A stretch of DNA of 64,000 nt from a bacterium. GTDB taxonomy: Bacteria; Joyebacterota; Joyebacteria; Joyebacterales; Joyebacteraceae. Each line of letters starts with the position of its first letter. The stretch's first letter is position 1. The position numbers and the translations under genes are program-made. The notes under the pieces are model-generated. The model was not told the origin of the DNA. It searched no databases and saw only the letters and a list, made by a program, of their open reading frames with translations. Below are positions 52,890 through 61,441 of this stretch, piece after piece. The stretch is from positions 29,731-93,730 of the forward strand of contig JAPEKQ010000010.1 in assembly GCA_029990205.1 (NCBI GenBank). Direction: 5' to 3'.

Positions 52890-54242
52890 CTAGAACTCCG
52901 TCGCTCCCGTGAACTTGAACGCGCGGACGAGCATGGTGGGCGTCGTGACCGACCCGACTGCGCCCCAGGAGGCGCCGATCGTCTCACGTTCCTTCGTCAT
53001 CGCCGCCACCTCGGAGAAGAACCTCATCATGCTGTCGGTCCACCGCATGTTCTTCACGGCCTTCGATATCCGACCGTCTTCGATGAGATAGGTCCCGGCG
53101 CGAGTCATCCCCGTGAAGAGAGCGCGTCGCGTGTCGAGGAGTCCGTTGACGTAGTGGAAGTTGGAGACGAAGATGCCCCGGTCGACCATCCCGATGAGCT
53201 CGTCGCGCGTCTTGTCACCGGGTGTGATGAACAGGTTCCTCGGCGCCGGTCCTCCGCGGAACGCGGCAGAGCCCGCATGCCCGGTATTCGCGACGCCGTC
53301 CTTGGCGGCGGTGAGCGAATCGTAGACCGGCGAACGCGCGACGCCCTTCTCGATAAGCGTCACCGGTCTCTTCGTCACCCCCTCGTAATCGAACGGCACC
53401 GGGATGCCGGCCGTGTCGAAGGCGTCATCAACGAGTGTGATGTTCTCCCCCATCACCTTCTCGCCGAAGCGACCCGCCATGAACGACATGTTCTCGTGGA
53501 CCTGCTTGGCGCCGAACGCCGTGAAGTTGAGCCAGCTGATCACCTCCGCGACCGCGCGGGGCTCCACAACGATGTCCATCGGCGCGTAGTCGACACTGAC
53601 CGGGTTCGCGGCCGCAACGCACTTGTCCACCGCGCGCTGAGCCGTGCCGGCGACATCGATCCCCTCGATCCCCTTCGCGTAGGCCGACGTGGCTCCGTTG
53701 ACCTTGTTCGGGTCGGTCGCGAAGACGGACAGAGCCGCATCGGTTCCGTCGTAACTCTGGTCGGTCCCGCTCGTGTTGGCCACGGCGAACCGGAAGGCGC
53801 TGATCCGGTACGCGCCCGAGAGCGTCGTGTTCTTCCGCGCGGCGATGTCCACGGCTTCTGACACGGCCTCGGCTCTCTGCGTCGGGGTCATCGCGGCCGT
53901 CGCGTCGGAGAACGTGTCCGCCGCCGGCGCCGCGTCCGACTTCGGGAACCCCGGGAAGTCCGGGTCCTCGGGACTCGCCTTTGCGATCTCTGTCGCTCGC
54001 GCCAGAGCGGACTGAAGCTCCGCGGGCTCGAGCTGGTTCGTCATCGTCACGCCGGTCCTCTTGCCGACAGCCACCCGCGCCGTGACGTAGGTATTCTCCT
54101 CGTACACGTTCTGATGGATCCGCGACTCGGCGAACCGGGTCAACGCGTTGGTGCCGCTCCACACGACGAGTTCCGTCTCATCGGCGGGAGATGCCTGAAG
54201 CGCCTCCTTGAGAAGCGCGCTGAGCTTGGTCTTCTCGATCAT
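52890..54242 (-). CDS. tldE: TldE/PmbA metalloprotease subunit
   Basis: 450-aa member of the TldD/PmbA family lacking the zinc motif. It acts with TldD as a heterodimeric peptidase on unfolded peptides such as microcin and CcdA precursors. Segments NQLEPAELQSALARATEIAK, VDYAPMDIVVEPRAVAEVI, SFMAGRFGEKVMGENITLVDD and MRWTDSMMRFFSEV are typical. It overlaps tldD by 4 bp. Confidence 0.93.
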   Translation of the reverse strand: MIEKTKLSALLKEALQASPADETELVVWSGTNALTRFAESRIHQNVYEENTYVTARVAVGKRTGVTMTNQLEPAELQSALARATEIAKASPEDPDFPGFPKSDAAPAADTFSDATAAMTPTQRAEAVSEAVDIAARKNTTLSGAYRISAFRFAVANTSGTDQSYDGTDAALSVFATDPNKVNGATSAYAKGIEGIDVAGTAQRAVDKCVAAANPVSVDYAPMDIVVEPRAVAEVISWLNFTAFGAKQVHENMSFMAGRFGEKVMGENITLVDDAFDTAGIPVPFDYEGVTKRPVTLIEKGVARSPVYDSLTAAKDGVANTGHAGSAAFRGGPAPRNLFITPGDKTRDELIGMVDRGIFVSNFHYVNGLLDTRRALFTGMTRAGTYLIEDGRISKAVKNMRWTDSMMRFFSEVAAMTKERETIGASWGAVGSVTTPTMLVRAFKFTGATEF

Positions 54243-55684
54243 CGCTTCCCTCCCACCTCGACGTTCTTGAACCGCGCGGGCGCCACGCCGTGACCGACAT
54301 GCGCCGTCTGTCCCGGCTCACCCTTGCCACAGCTCGGGATCCCGAAGATGTGCCACTCCTCCTCACCGCAGATGGCGTCGCAGCCGCCCCAGAACTCCGG
54401 GGTGATCCCGGTGTAGACCGGGTTCTTGAGCATGCGCGTGCGCTTGCCGTTCTTGATCTCCCAGGCGATCTCGCAACCGAACTGGAAGTTGATGCGGCGC
54501 TGGTCGATACTCCAGCTCTTGTTCGAGTCGACGAAGATGCCGTCGTCCGTATCGGCGATGAGATCCTCGAGCGTCCCCGCCCCCGGCAGGAGGTTGATGT
54601 TCGTCATGCGGACAAGTGGGATCCGGTTCCACCCGTCGGCCCGCATCGTGCCACTGCTCTTCTGACCGATCTTCGGCGCAGACTCACGGCTCGAGAGGTA
54701 ACCCGTGAAGAGTCCCTCCGTCACGATCTCGGTCCGCTGCGCCGGCACGCCCTCGTCGTCGTAGCCGAACGAGCCGAGCCCGCCTTCGCACGTCGCGTCC
54801 GCGACGATATTGACGATGTCGGATCCGTACTGGAACGAACCGAGTTTGTCAGTCGTCAGGAAGCTCGTCCCCGCGTAGGACGCCTCGGTCCCGAACACGC
54901 GGTCGAGCTCGATCGGATGACCGCACGACTCGTGGACCTGGAGCGCGAGCTGCGTCCCTCCGATGATGAGGTCCGTGTGAACGGCCGGGCACTCGTCCGC
55001 ATTGAGCAGTTCGAGCGCCTCCGCGCCCACCTGGTCGGCGTGCCCCGCCAGGTCGAGCGAGCGCGTGAACTCAAACCCTCGTGTCGCGTAGTCGCCGCGG
55101 AAGCTCGCGGGGTACGAGCGCGTCTGCCTCTCACCCGCGTCGTTCATCGCGGTCGCCGCGATCCCGCCGCCGGTCTCGACGATGAACTGCTCGATCTCGC
55201 TCCCGTCGGTGCTGACGAACAGCTTGTCGTTCTTGAAGCTCATCATGGATGCGGTCGAGAGCTTGACGCCGTCGGTCCTGCTCATGCCAGCGCAGCACTC
55301 CGCGAGGATCGAGAGCTTGTCCGAAAGCTGTACCTCGAACGGATCCTCATCGAATCCGCTCTCGTAGCGGTCGATGACGGCATCCCGCTCGTCGAGCACG
55401 ACTCCGCCGCCGCCGACCGTGGCGCTCGCCTTCGCGATCGCCAGCGCCTGCGCCGCGACCTCTCTGACCGCCTCCGCTGTCTGAAGCGAACTCGATGAGA
55501 AGCCCCAGGCTCCCCCGGCCAGAACCCGAATACCGAAGCCCCTCGATTCCATGACCGAGGCGGTCTCGAGCTTCCCGTTCTTCATCACGAGGATCTCGCT
55601 CGTGCCGATCACGCGGCGCGCGTCGGCGTAATCGACGCCCTGGCGTTTGAGCTCGTCCATCGCCTGTTTCAGAAGGTCCTTCAA
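54239..55684 (-). CDS. tldD: TldD metalloprotease catalytic subunit
   Basis: 481-aa zinc peptidase with the HExxxH motif at residues 251-256 (HESCGH) and the family segments MKNGKLETASVMESRGFGIRV and GSFGYDDEGVPAQRTEIV. CGKGEPGQTAHVGHG is the conserved C-terminal segment. TTG at 55684 is chosen because GGAGG lies 6 nt upstream and the length equals the family norm. Forms an operon with trxB upstream (32 bp gap) and tldE downstream. Confidence 0.95.
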   Translation of the reverse strand: MKDLLKQAMDELKRQGVDYADARRVIGTSEILVMKNGKLETASVMESRGFGIRVLAGGAWGFSSSSLQTAEAVREVAAQALAIAKASATVGGGGVVLDERDAVIDRYESGFDEDPFEVQLSDKLSILAECCAGMSRTDGVKLSTASMMSFKNDKLFVSTDGSEIEQFIVETGGGIAATAMNDAGERQTRSYPASFRGDYATRGFEFTRSLDLAGHADQVGAEALELLNADECPAVHTDLIIGGTQLALQVHESCGHPIELDRVFGTEASYAGTSFLTTDKLGSFQYGSDIVNIVADATCEGGLGSFGYDDEGVPAQRTEIVTEGLFTGYLSSRESAPKIGQKSSGTMRADGWNRIPLVRMTNINLLPGAGTLEDLIADTDDGIFVDSNKSWSIDQRRINFQFGCEIAWEIKNGKRTRMLKNPVYTGITPEFWGGCDAICGEEEWHIFGIPSCGKGEPGQTAHVGHGVAPARFKNVEVGGKR

Positions 55685-55716
55685 CGCCCACCTCCGTTCT
55701 GAACAGCTCTCCGCTC

Positions 55717-56640
55717 TCACCACTCCCCGTCATCGAGGTAGCGCTCTATCGCGAACACTGCCGTTGCCCCGTCCCCCACGGCCGTCGCGATCTGCCTGAG
55801 AGGCTTCTCCCGGCAATCGCCGGCGGCACAGATACCGGGGACGTTCGTCCTCGTATCCTCTCCCGCCGTGATGAAACCCCACTCGTTCGTCTCAATGAGA
55901 TCACCCAGGAACTCCGTCTTCGGCTTGAGCCCGACGAACAGGAAGACGCCGGGTACCTCAAGCACGCGTTTCTCTCCCTCACCGACCGGCTTGAGATTGA
56001 GGCGTTCGACGCCCGCCCCGCTGCCCTCGATGCTCTCGACGGTGTGACTGCAGATGCACTCGATCTTCTCGTGCGCGCGTACCCGCTCCGCGAGGACCGG
56101 ATGCGCGCGGAACTCGTCGCGCCGGTGTATCAGGTAGACCTTCGTCACGAGACCCGTCAGGTAGAGCGCCTCCTGGAGCGCGCTGTTGCCTCCTCCGACG
56201 ACCGCAACCTCCTGATCGCGGTAGAACGGCCCGTCGCAGGTTGCGCAGTACGATACACCGCGTCCCACGAACTCCTTCTCGCCCGGAATGCCCAGCTCTC
56301 GATAGCCGGTCCCGCTTGCGATAACCACGGCTCGCGCCGTCGTTGGCCCGCTCCCACGCATCACCGTGAAGTGGTCACCGGTCCGTTCGATCCCGGTCAC
56401 CGTGTCACTCACGAGCACGGCCCCGAAACTCTCCATCTGCTCCTGCATGCGGCTCGCGAGCTCGGCTCCGGAGAGCGGGCTCACGCCGGGGTAGTTCTCA
56501 ATGAGGTGGGTGATCGCCGCCTGACCGCCGGGCATCATCATCTCGATGACGAGCGTCGAGAGACGCATGCGTCCGGCGTAAATCCCGGCCGTGAGACCGG
56601 CCGGCCCGGCTCCGATGACGATAACATCATGGTCCGTCAT
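55717..56640 (-). CDS. trxB: Thioredoxin reductase
   Basis: 307-aa flavoprotein reducing thioredoxin with NADPH. The FAD loop is VIVIGAGPAGLTAGIYAGR. The redox disulfide is C132-A-T-C135 in GVSYCATCDGPFYRD. The NADPH loop is VAVVGGGNSALQEALYL (more often GGGDSA), with IHRRDEFRA, and the FAD-binding end is ICAAGDCREKPLRQI. ATG at 56640 with GGGAGC upstream. No thioredoxin gene in the window. Confidence 0.96.
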   Translation of the reverse strand: MTDHDVIVIGAGPAGLTAGIYAGRMRLSTLVIEMMMPGGQAAITHLIENYPGVSPLSGAELASRMQEQMESFGAVLVSDTVTGIERTGDHFTVMRGSGPTTARAVVIASGTGYRELGIPGEKEFVGRGVSYCATCDGPFYRDQEVAVVGGGNSALQEALYLTGLVTKVYLIHRRDEFRAHPVLAERVRAHEKIECICSHTVESIEGSGAGVERLNLKPVGEGEKRVLEVPGVFLFVGLKPKTEFLGDLIETNEWGFITAGEDTRTNVPGICAAGDCREKPLRQIATAVGDGATAVFAIERYLDDGEW

Positions 56641-56936
56641 GCCAGCTCCCGGTTCAGATCCGCGCATTGGAGCGCTCTTCCGGTGGAAACATCCCGAAAC
56701 CGGAGTATAGGACATGATGGACGGGGATTACAGCCTCAAACGAAGCGAGGGGCCCCTTCCGGGACCCCTACGTGTCTTCTAACGAAGCGAGGGGCCCCTT
56801 CCGGGACCCCTACGTTTCTCGAGGGCGTGCAGCTCATGCTTTGTGCCCTCGTCAAGGGACGGTCACGAGGACCGCCCCTCGAGTCGATGGTCCTGGCGTC
56901 GGCGCCTGACCCCCCACGCGCCCCGCCATCGCCCAT
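56641..56936. other. 296-bp gene-free spacer between the secretin and trxB
   Basis: No protein of normal length is supported. It holds the tandem 35-bp hairpin repeats (56739-56815) and an 8-bp inverted repeat CTCGAGGG/CCCTCGAG (56818-56825/56876-56883), then a short leader to trxB. No clear sigma-70 promoter was recognised for trxB. Confidence 0.6.
56739..56815 (-). repeat. Tandem 35-bp hairpin repeat with GGAA tetraloop
   Basis: Two identical 35-bp copies (56739-56773 and 56781-56815) separated by 7 bp. On the minus strand each contains GGGGTCCC-GGAA-GGGGCCCC, an 8-bp stem (one G-U pair) closed by a GNRA-type tetraloop and followed by TCGCTTCGTT. The position directly after the secretin gene suggests tandem terminators or mRNA 3' protectors. 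The identical copies also fit a REP-like mobile palindrome. Confidence 0.85.
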
Positions 56937-58160
56937 CTATGAGACGATACGCGGCGTGATCTTGATGATCAGGTCCGTCGTCGTCGTTGTGTCCTTCACA
57001 TGCTTGAACAGGTATCCGAGAACGGGGATGTCGCCCAGAATCGGCACCTTGGACTCCTCGGAGCTCGTGTCCTCGTTGAGAAGCCCTGCGATCATGAAGG
57101 TCTCGCCGTCGCGAACGCGAACCTGTGTCGACGCCCGACGCTCCTTCGTCCACGGGATCTCCTCGTTCGGACCCTTCCATCCGACGATGCTCGAGACATT
57201 CGGCTCCACGAGCGCAGTGATGTGCCCGTCGCCGGCGGCCCGAGGCGTCACACTCACGGTGACACCGACGTTCTCACGCTCGACGGTGACTTCGACGGCA
57301 CCAGCGGAGCTCACACCGGACACCGTGTAGGGAATCACATCGCCGATGTGGATCTCGGCCATCCGGTTGTTCAGCGTCGCCAGCGTGGACCGGCTCAGCA
57401 GCCTCGCGTGTCCCTCGGTCTGGAGGAAGTCGAGAGCGACTTCAAGAGCCTGAGCCTGCCGGATCACACCATCCATGTCGAGCTTGGTCGTGCCGAGCCA
57501 TTCCATCTCCGACGGAAGAGCGTCCGGGCTCGAAGGCTCCGGCTCGCCCTCAGCGAAGATCACAGTCTGGCTTGTGAGTTTCGCCCAGTCGATACCGTAC
57601 TCATAGAGATTGTCCGTCGTCACCTCGACGACCTCGGTCTCGAGGAGGATCTGCACCGGCGGAACATCCAGGAGTTCGATGACCGAACGTACGTCCTCGA
57701 TGCTTCCCGGAGACGCCACGACCACAAGACGGTTTCCACCCGGGTCGGTCGTGACCTCGTCGGCGATCTTGGCGACGAGGGGCTCAAGCTCATACGCGTC
57801 AGCGAACTGCAGGTTGATGACGTACGACTCCAGTCCCGTCTCAGCCTTGAGTTCCTCGGGCTCACCAACGAGGATCGAATTGCCGATCCGCTCGTATCCA
57901 AGCCCCGCGGCGCGTACGACCAGATCCAGCGCTTCCTCGATGGGAGTATGCACGAAGTGCACGGACACGACCTGACCCTCGGCCGCCGGACTCGTCACGA
58001 TATTGAGCCCGCTCTTGTTGGCGAGGATCGCCAGAACATCCGTGAGCTGGGTCGCCTTGGCGCTCACGGAGACAGTGATTCCGCTGTCCTGGGCCAACAC
58101 CGCTGTGGCGAAGGCAAGGACCAGCAGAAGTGCGCTTATCGCGAGTGCGACATGCTTCAT
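56937..58160 (-). CDS. pilQ: Secretin (PilQ/GspD family), short form
   Basis: 407-aa outer-membrane channel subunit. Signal peptide MKHVALAISALLLVLAFATAVLAQ. An STN-like first domain (LTDVLAILANKSGLNIVTSP, IEEALDLVVRAAGLGYERI) and an N1-like domain (LEPLVAKIADEVTTDPGGNRLVV) precede the secretin core with HARLLSRSTLATLNNRMAEI, VGVTVSVTPRAAGDG and the C-terminal KVPILGDIPVLGYLFKH. It lacks the AMIN domains of large PilQ. ATG has GAGGAGG 9 nt upstream. It is the last gene of pilN-pilO-pilP-pilQ. Confidence 0.92.
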   Translation of the reverse strand: MKHVALAISALLLVLAFATAVLAQDSGITVSVSAKATQLTDVLAILANKSGLNIVTSPAAEGQVVSVHFVHTPIEEALDLVVRAAGLGYERIGNSILVGEPEELKAETGLESYVINLQFADAYELEPLVAKIADEVTTDPGGNRLVVVASPGSIEDVRSVIELLDVPPVQILLETEVVEVTTDNLYEYGIDWAKLTSQTVIFAEGEPEPSSPDALPSEMEWLGTTKLDMDGVIRQAQALEVALDFLQTEGHARLLSRSTLATLNNRMAEIHIGDVIPYTVSGVSSAGAVEVTVERENVGVTVSVTPRAAGDGHITALVEPNVSSIVGWKGPNEEIPWTKERRASTQVRVRDGETFMIAGLLNEDTSSEESKVPILGDIPVLGYLFKHVKDTTTTTDLIIKITPRIVS

Positions 58161-58176
58161 CTGTGGTTCCTCCTCG

Positions 58177-58683
58177 TTACTTGCCGGATGGGTATGGATA
58201 GGTGCGCGACTTGTCCTCGTACTTGATGACCACGCCATCGCCCCTGATCTCCACCACCAGGCCGCCATTAACAGTGTCGCCCTCCTCAACGGTGATACTG
58301 CGGCCCCCGGTCGTCAATACTGCCATGGGATTCTCGTCAATGATCACAGCCGTGACGGCAACGGATGGCACGGCTGGCTGCACCGGCTCCGAAGGCGTCG
58401 TGCTGCTCGCTGTTGTCGTCCTCCGCTGCGTGCTCTTCGGAACCATCGGATTCCGCTCGAGCGCAGCGGCCTCCTCCTCCACCTGCTCCTCCGCCTGCGC
58501 CGCTTCCAGGTCGCTGAGAAGCTGCGAGAGATCGTCCTCGCTCTGCGGAGCCTCCGCGCTCGCCTTGTCCACCAGCCGCCCGATCCGCCCCGCGACGCCC
58601 GCGCTCCGCGTGATCACTCCTGTTCCGATGTAGATGGTCGCGACAGTGGCCAGGACCATCACGACGATATGCTGAGTCTTCAT
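58177..58683 (-). CDS. PilP-like pilus alignment protein
   Basis: 168-aa bitopic protein. One N-terminal helix (IVVMVLATVATIYIGTGVI), a charged coiled-coil linker with EEQVEEEAAALE, a proline/threonine stretch, then a small beta domain (SVAVTAVIIDENPMAVLTTG, ITVEEGDTVNGGLVVEI) typical of PilP/GspC homology regions. It would connect PilNO to the secretin. Assigned mainly by domain type and position 16 bp before pilQ; it lacks the lipobox of classical PilP. Confidence 0.72.
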   Translation of the reverse strand: MKTQHIVVMVLATVATIYIGTGVITRSAGVAGRIGRLVDKASAEAPQSEDDLSQLLSDLEAAQAEEQVEEEAAALERNPMVPKSTQRRTTTASSTTPSEPVQPAVPSVAVTAVIIDENPMAVLTTGGRSITVEEGDTVNGGLVVEIRGDGVVIKYEDKSRTYPYPSGK

Positions 58684-58734
58684 GACTGAACCGTCCCGTT
58701 CCGGGCCACGCGGCCCGTTCATCCTGCCCCTGCG

Positions 58735-59241
58735 CTAGTAGCCGGTCACCTTGAACGTCAGAAGCGTTCGGTGCCCGTTTCCGGATATCACCTTGTTCGA
58801 ACGAAGGTCCATGCTGCCGACCTCGACGACCTCGGGAAGCCCCTCCAGGTACTCCAGGAACTCCAGGATCGTCTCGTATCCACCCTCGAGCTCGACCATG
58901 TACGTGCTCGTGAAGTAGTTCTCGCTGACGCGCTCGCGGTCCCTCGGCTCGAGTTCGCGAAGATAGAGCCCCAGTCTCGCGATCTCAGCGCTCACGCTGG
59001 TGAGGAACTGCTGGTCTGCCGAACCGTGCTTCTCGCTCCGCTGCGGAAGGAAGTCCTTCGCTACAGCGAACTCACCCTGATGTTCCAGAGCCTCGCCCAG
59101 CACCTGCTCCGCGTGAGCGACCTCGCTGACGAGGTCCATCAGCTGTCTCCACTTCGGTCGGTGGACTCCGACCGTCACTACGATCACCACGACGAGCACG
59201 GCGATCGGTATCGCGATGCCGATTCTGTCACGCATCGTCAT
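58735..59241 (-). CDS. PilO-like pilus alignment protein
   Basis: 168-aa bitopic inner-membrane protein. N-terminal helix GIAIPIAVLVVVIVVTVGVH, a periplasmic coiled coil (QLMDLVSEVAHAEQVLGEAL) and a C-terminal ferredoxin-like fold (YMVELEGGYETILEFLEYLE, LLTFKVTGY). This is PilO, partner of PilN and PilP. ATG at 59241 has GGAGG 5 nt upstream and overlaps the pilN remnant by 14 bp. Confidence 0.82.
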   Translation of the reverse strand: MTMRDRIGIAIPIAVLVVVIVVTVGVHRPKWRQLMDLVSEVAHAEQVLGEALEHQGEFAVAKDFLPQRSEKHGSADQQFLTSVSAEIARLGLYLRELEPRDRERVSENYFTSTYMVELEGGYETILEFLEYLEGLPEVVEVGSMDLRSNKVISGNGHRTLLTFKVTGY

Positions 59242-59575
59242 ACCCACCTCCCACTGCCGGAACAAGAAGCGGCAGATCCACCTCAAAGTGAAGACCCTTG
59301 AGATACTCCTGTTCGCTCTCCTCGGTCCACCGCATCGTCACGAGCTTCGCGCTTCCGAAAGCCCGTATGAGTTCGGCGTCCGCCCGGAGCGTATCGACGT
59401 ACTGCATCAGCTGATTGACGCTCTCATCGCGGTCCTTGGCCTTGACCTGACCATAGATGCGAAGCGACTGGTCGCCCACGGCGGACCCCACAAGGGGCTT
59501 CGCGTAGCTGACGCGCATGTACCAGATGTTGTCGGGAGTCAGCTCGCCGAGGCGCTCAATATGTATGTGGCGCAT
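59228..59575 (-). CDS. N-terminally truncated PilN-like protein
   Basis: 115-aa protein matching only the C-terminal ferredoxin-like domain of PilN: LGELTPDNIWYMRVSYAKPL, SLRIYGQVKAKDRDESVNQL and YLKGLHFEVDLPLLVP. Full PilN is near 200 aa, with an N-terminal cytoplasmic peptide that binds PilM and a transmembrane helix; neither exists here in any frame upstream. ATG at 59575 has AGGGG 7 nt upstream, so the short form may be expressed. It lacks any export signal, so function in the periplasm is doubtful unless the gene is a remnant. Confidence 0.7.
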   Translation of the reverse strand: MRHIHIERLGELTPDNIWYMRVSYAKPLVGSAVGDQSLRIYGQVKAKDRDESVNQLMQYVDTLRADAELIRAFGSAKLVTMRWTEESEQEYLKGLHFEVDLPLLVPAVGGGYDDA

Positions 59576-59687
59576 CTGATTGCCCCTTCTTGCACCCCAA
59601 GGCTCCGCGGTTCGCGCACCGGCGGACCGCTCTGGGGACCAATTAGCGCAATTCCCATGCCACACTATGGAAGCGGTGAGGGTGGAC

Positions 59688-59710
59688 AAAGGGCCATGGA
59701 ATGGCCCTTT
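59688..59710 (-). terminator. 10-bp inverted repeat, terminator-like
   Basis: AAAGGGCCAT (59688-59697), 3-nt loop, ATGGCCCTTT (59701-59710). The A-rich and T-rich flanks make it terminator-like on either strand. It is the second hairpin after lnt on the minus strand. Confidence 0.6.
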
Positions 59711-59734
59711 TCAAGGGGATTTCAGCGGACTGCG

Positions 59735-59761
59735 CCAGGACTGAGCGCTGCTCAGTCCTGG
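59735..59761 (-). terminator. 11-bp hairpin downstream of lnt
   Basis: Perfect inverted repeat CCAGGACTGAG (59735-59745) and CTCAGTCCTGG (59751-59761) with a 5-nt loop, about 90 bp after the lnt stop. Together with the following 10-bp hairpin it isolates lnt from the pil genes. Confidence 0.65.
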
Positions 59762-59849
59762 GCTTCCGGGGCTTGCGGAATGCGAGACTTCGGAAGGCGC
59801 GAGCGGCAGGAATCCGGTGGTCCGGGAAGGACCTCCGGAACCGGTCCGG

Positions 59850-61433
59850 CTATCGACGCCGGCGTCGCCTGAATGCCGCGACGACGAGGCCGGCGCCCGA
59901 GAATGCCAGAGCCAGCCATCCCGGGTAGTCGCCGACGCGCGTGTAGAACGTCCTCTCACCGCCGACCGGGAGGTCGGCAACGAGGTACGTCTCGGTGAAG
60001 ATGTCGGTGCGCGCGATGACGCGACCGAACGGGTCGACCAGCATGGAGATCCCGCTGTTGGCGCTTCTCGCGAGGCTCCGCCGGTTCTCGATCGAACGCA
60101 TGAGCGCCATCGAGGCGTGCTGGAACGGCATCGACGTCCGCCCGTACCAGACGTCGTTCGTGATCGTGACGAGAAGACCGGCGCCCGCATCCACGAACTC
60201 CCGCACGAGCCCGGGGAAGATCACCTCGTAGCAGATATGGGTCGACAGCGCGGTCCCGCGCCACTCGAACACCGTCCGCTCGGTCCCCGCCCGGAAGTCC
60301 GCCTCTCCGAAATCGACGCGCTCGAGGATCGGAAATGTCGACTCGAACGGGATCGCTTCACCGAACGGCACGAGGTGGATCTTGTCATAGCGCGTGACCT
60401 CGGGCGAGTCCGGTCGGACCAGGAGCGCCGAGTTGTAGAACCGCGGCTTCTCCCCCGGAGCGGCCTCGAAGTCGGGACTCCCCGTCAGGATCGCCGCGTC
60501 GACATCCGCCGCGAGCCGCCTCGCCCAGCCGAGCTGGACCGCGTCCGTCCGGAGATAGGTCGGCACTGCGGTCTCCGGCCAGATGATCAGATCGGGCCCC
60601 TCCCGACCGGCCTCCAGCGTCAGCCTCTCGAGACGCTCGTAGCTCAGGTACCGGAACTCCGGATCCCACTTCTTCTTGCCCTCGATGTTCGGCTGAATGA
60701 CCGCGACACGGACGGTATCCAGCCCGAGCGGTCTCGACATGACAACGAGCCCATGAACCAGCGGAAGCGTGAGCACCAGAAATAGCGAGGCGAGCGCGAT
60801 CGTCCGAACGCGCGGGTCGCGCCTCCCCTCGATGAGTTCGAGCACGATGGCGTTGACCAGAGCGAACCAGAAGGTCACACCGAAGAGACCCGTGAGCGAC
60901 GCGAACTGGATGACCGCCGGAATCGCCGTCCCCACGTACCCGATGTTGCCCCACGGGAACCCGATCACCGTGAGCGACCGCAGATACTCGAACGCGGTCC
61001 AGACGACCGGGAGCACGAGAACGCGCGGAAGCCCGCCGCGCCGGATGAGCAACCTCGACACACCGGCCGCCAGCCCCCAGTAGAGCGACTGGAGCAGCAC
61101 GAGCAACACGAGCGGGCCGCTCATGAGGACCGGGTTGTCCACTTCGTTCGAGGAGAGCTTGACCAGCCAGTAGACAAGAGGCAGGAAGAACGCGATGCCG
61201 CCAAGGAAGCCGGTGCGGAAAGCGGACCGGTGACGGGCGCGTGCCGGGTCCGGCACGGCGCGTCCCTCGGCGCCGGAGTCACGGTCGCCGCCGGCCCCTG
61301 AGCCTCGCCCTGTCAGATGGAAGAGCGGGACAAGCCCGACCAGCCCGAGAGGCCACAGGTCGGCGGGTGGGAACGCAAGCGCGAGCGCACCACACCCGAG
61401 CAGAAGCAGAAGTGTCTCGTGAGACCTCCGCAC
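59850..61433 (-). CDS. lnt: Apolipoprotein N-acyltransferase
   Basis: 527-aa inner-membrane enzyme N-acylating the lipoprotein cysteine. The N-terminal half has several transmembrane helices (ETLLLLLGCGALALAFPP, VYWLVKLSSNEVDN region, VIGFPWGNIGY). The C-terminal nitrilase domain has the triad Glu (IIWPETAVPTYL), Lys (DKIHLVPFGEAIPF) and Cys (STHICYEVIFPGL), and ITNDVWYG. The GTG at 61433, just after the apgM stop, gives the family length; upstream in-frame codons are non-homologous. It ends before two hairpins. Shows that the cell makes triacylated lipoproteins. Confidence 0.94.
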   Translation of the reverse strand: MRRSHETLLLLLGCGALALAFPPADLWPLGLVGLVPLFHLTGRGSGAGGDRDSGAEGRAVPDPARARHRSAFRTGFLGGIAFFLPLVYWLVKLSSNEVDNPVLMSGPLVLLVLLQSLYWGLAAGVSRLLIRRGGLPRVLVLPVVWTAFEYLRSLTVIGFPWGNIGYVGTAIPAVIQFASLTGLFGVTFWFALVNAIVLELIEGRRDPRVRTIALASLFLVLTLPLVHGLVVMSRPLGLDTVRVAVIQPNIEGKKKWDPEFRYLSYERLERLTLEAGREGPDLIIWPETAVPTYLRTDAVQLGWARRLAADVDAAILTGSPDFEAAPGEKPRFYNSALLVRPDSPEVTRYDKIHLVPFGEAIPFESTFPILERVDFGEADFRAGTERTVFEWRGTALSTHICYEVIFPGLVREFVDAGAGLLVTITNDVWYGRTSMPFQHASMALMRSIENRRSLARSANSGISMLVDPFGRVIARTDIFTETYLVADLPVGGERTFYTRVGDYPGWLALAFSGAGLVVAAFRRRRRR

Positions 61434-61441
61434 GCGCCCCC

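Larger units (their letters stand above)
59576..59849. other. 274-bp spacer between lnt and the pil genes, with two hairpins
   Basis: No intact gene. The stretch holds the place where pilM and the 5' part of pilN would be expected but codes for neither. It contains two perfect inverted repeats (59688-59710 and 59735-59761). A weak promoter-like pair TTGTCC-16-TAGTGT lies on the minus strand just after the first hairpin. Confidence 0.55.

Noticed and set aside
56739-56815. Possible CRISPR array
   Set aside because: Only two repeats with a 7-bp spacer and internal hairpins; no cas genes and no spacer-length intervals.
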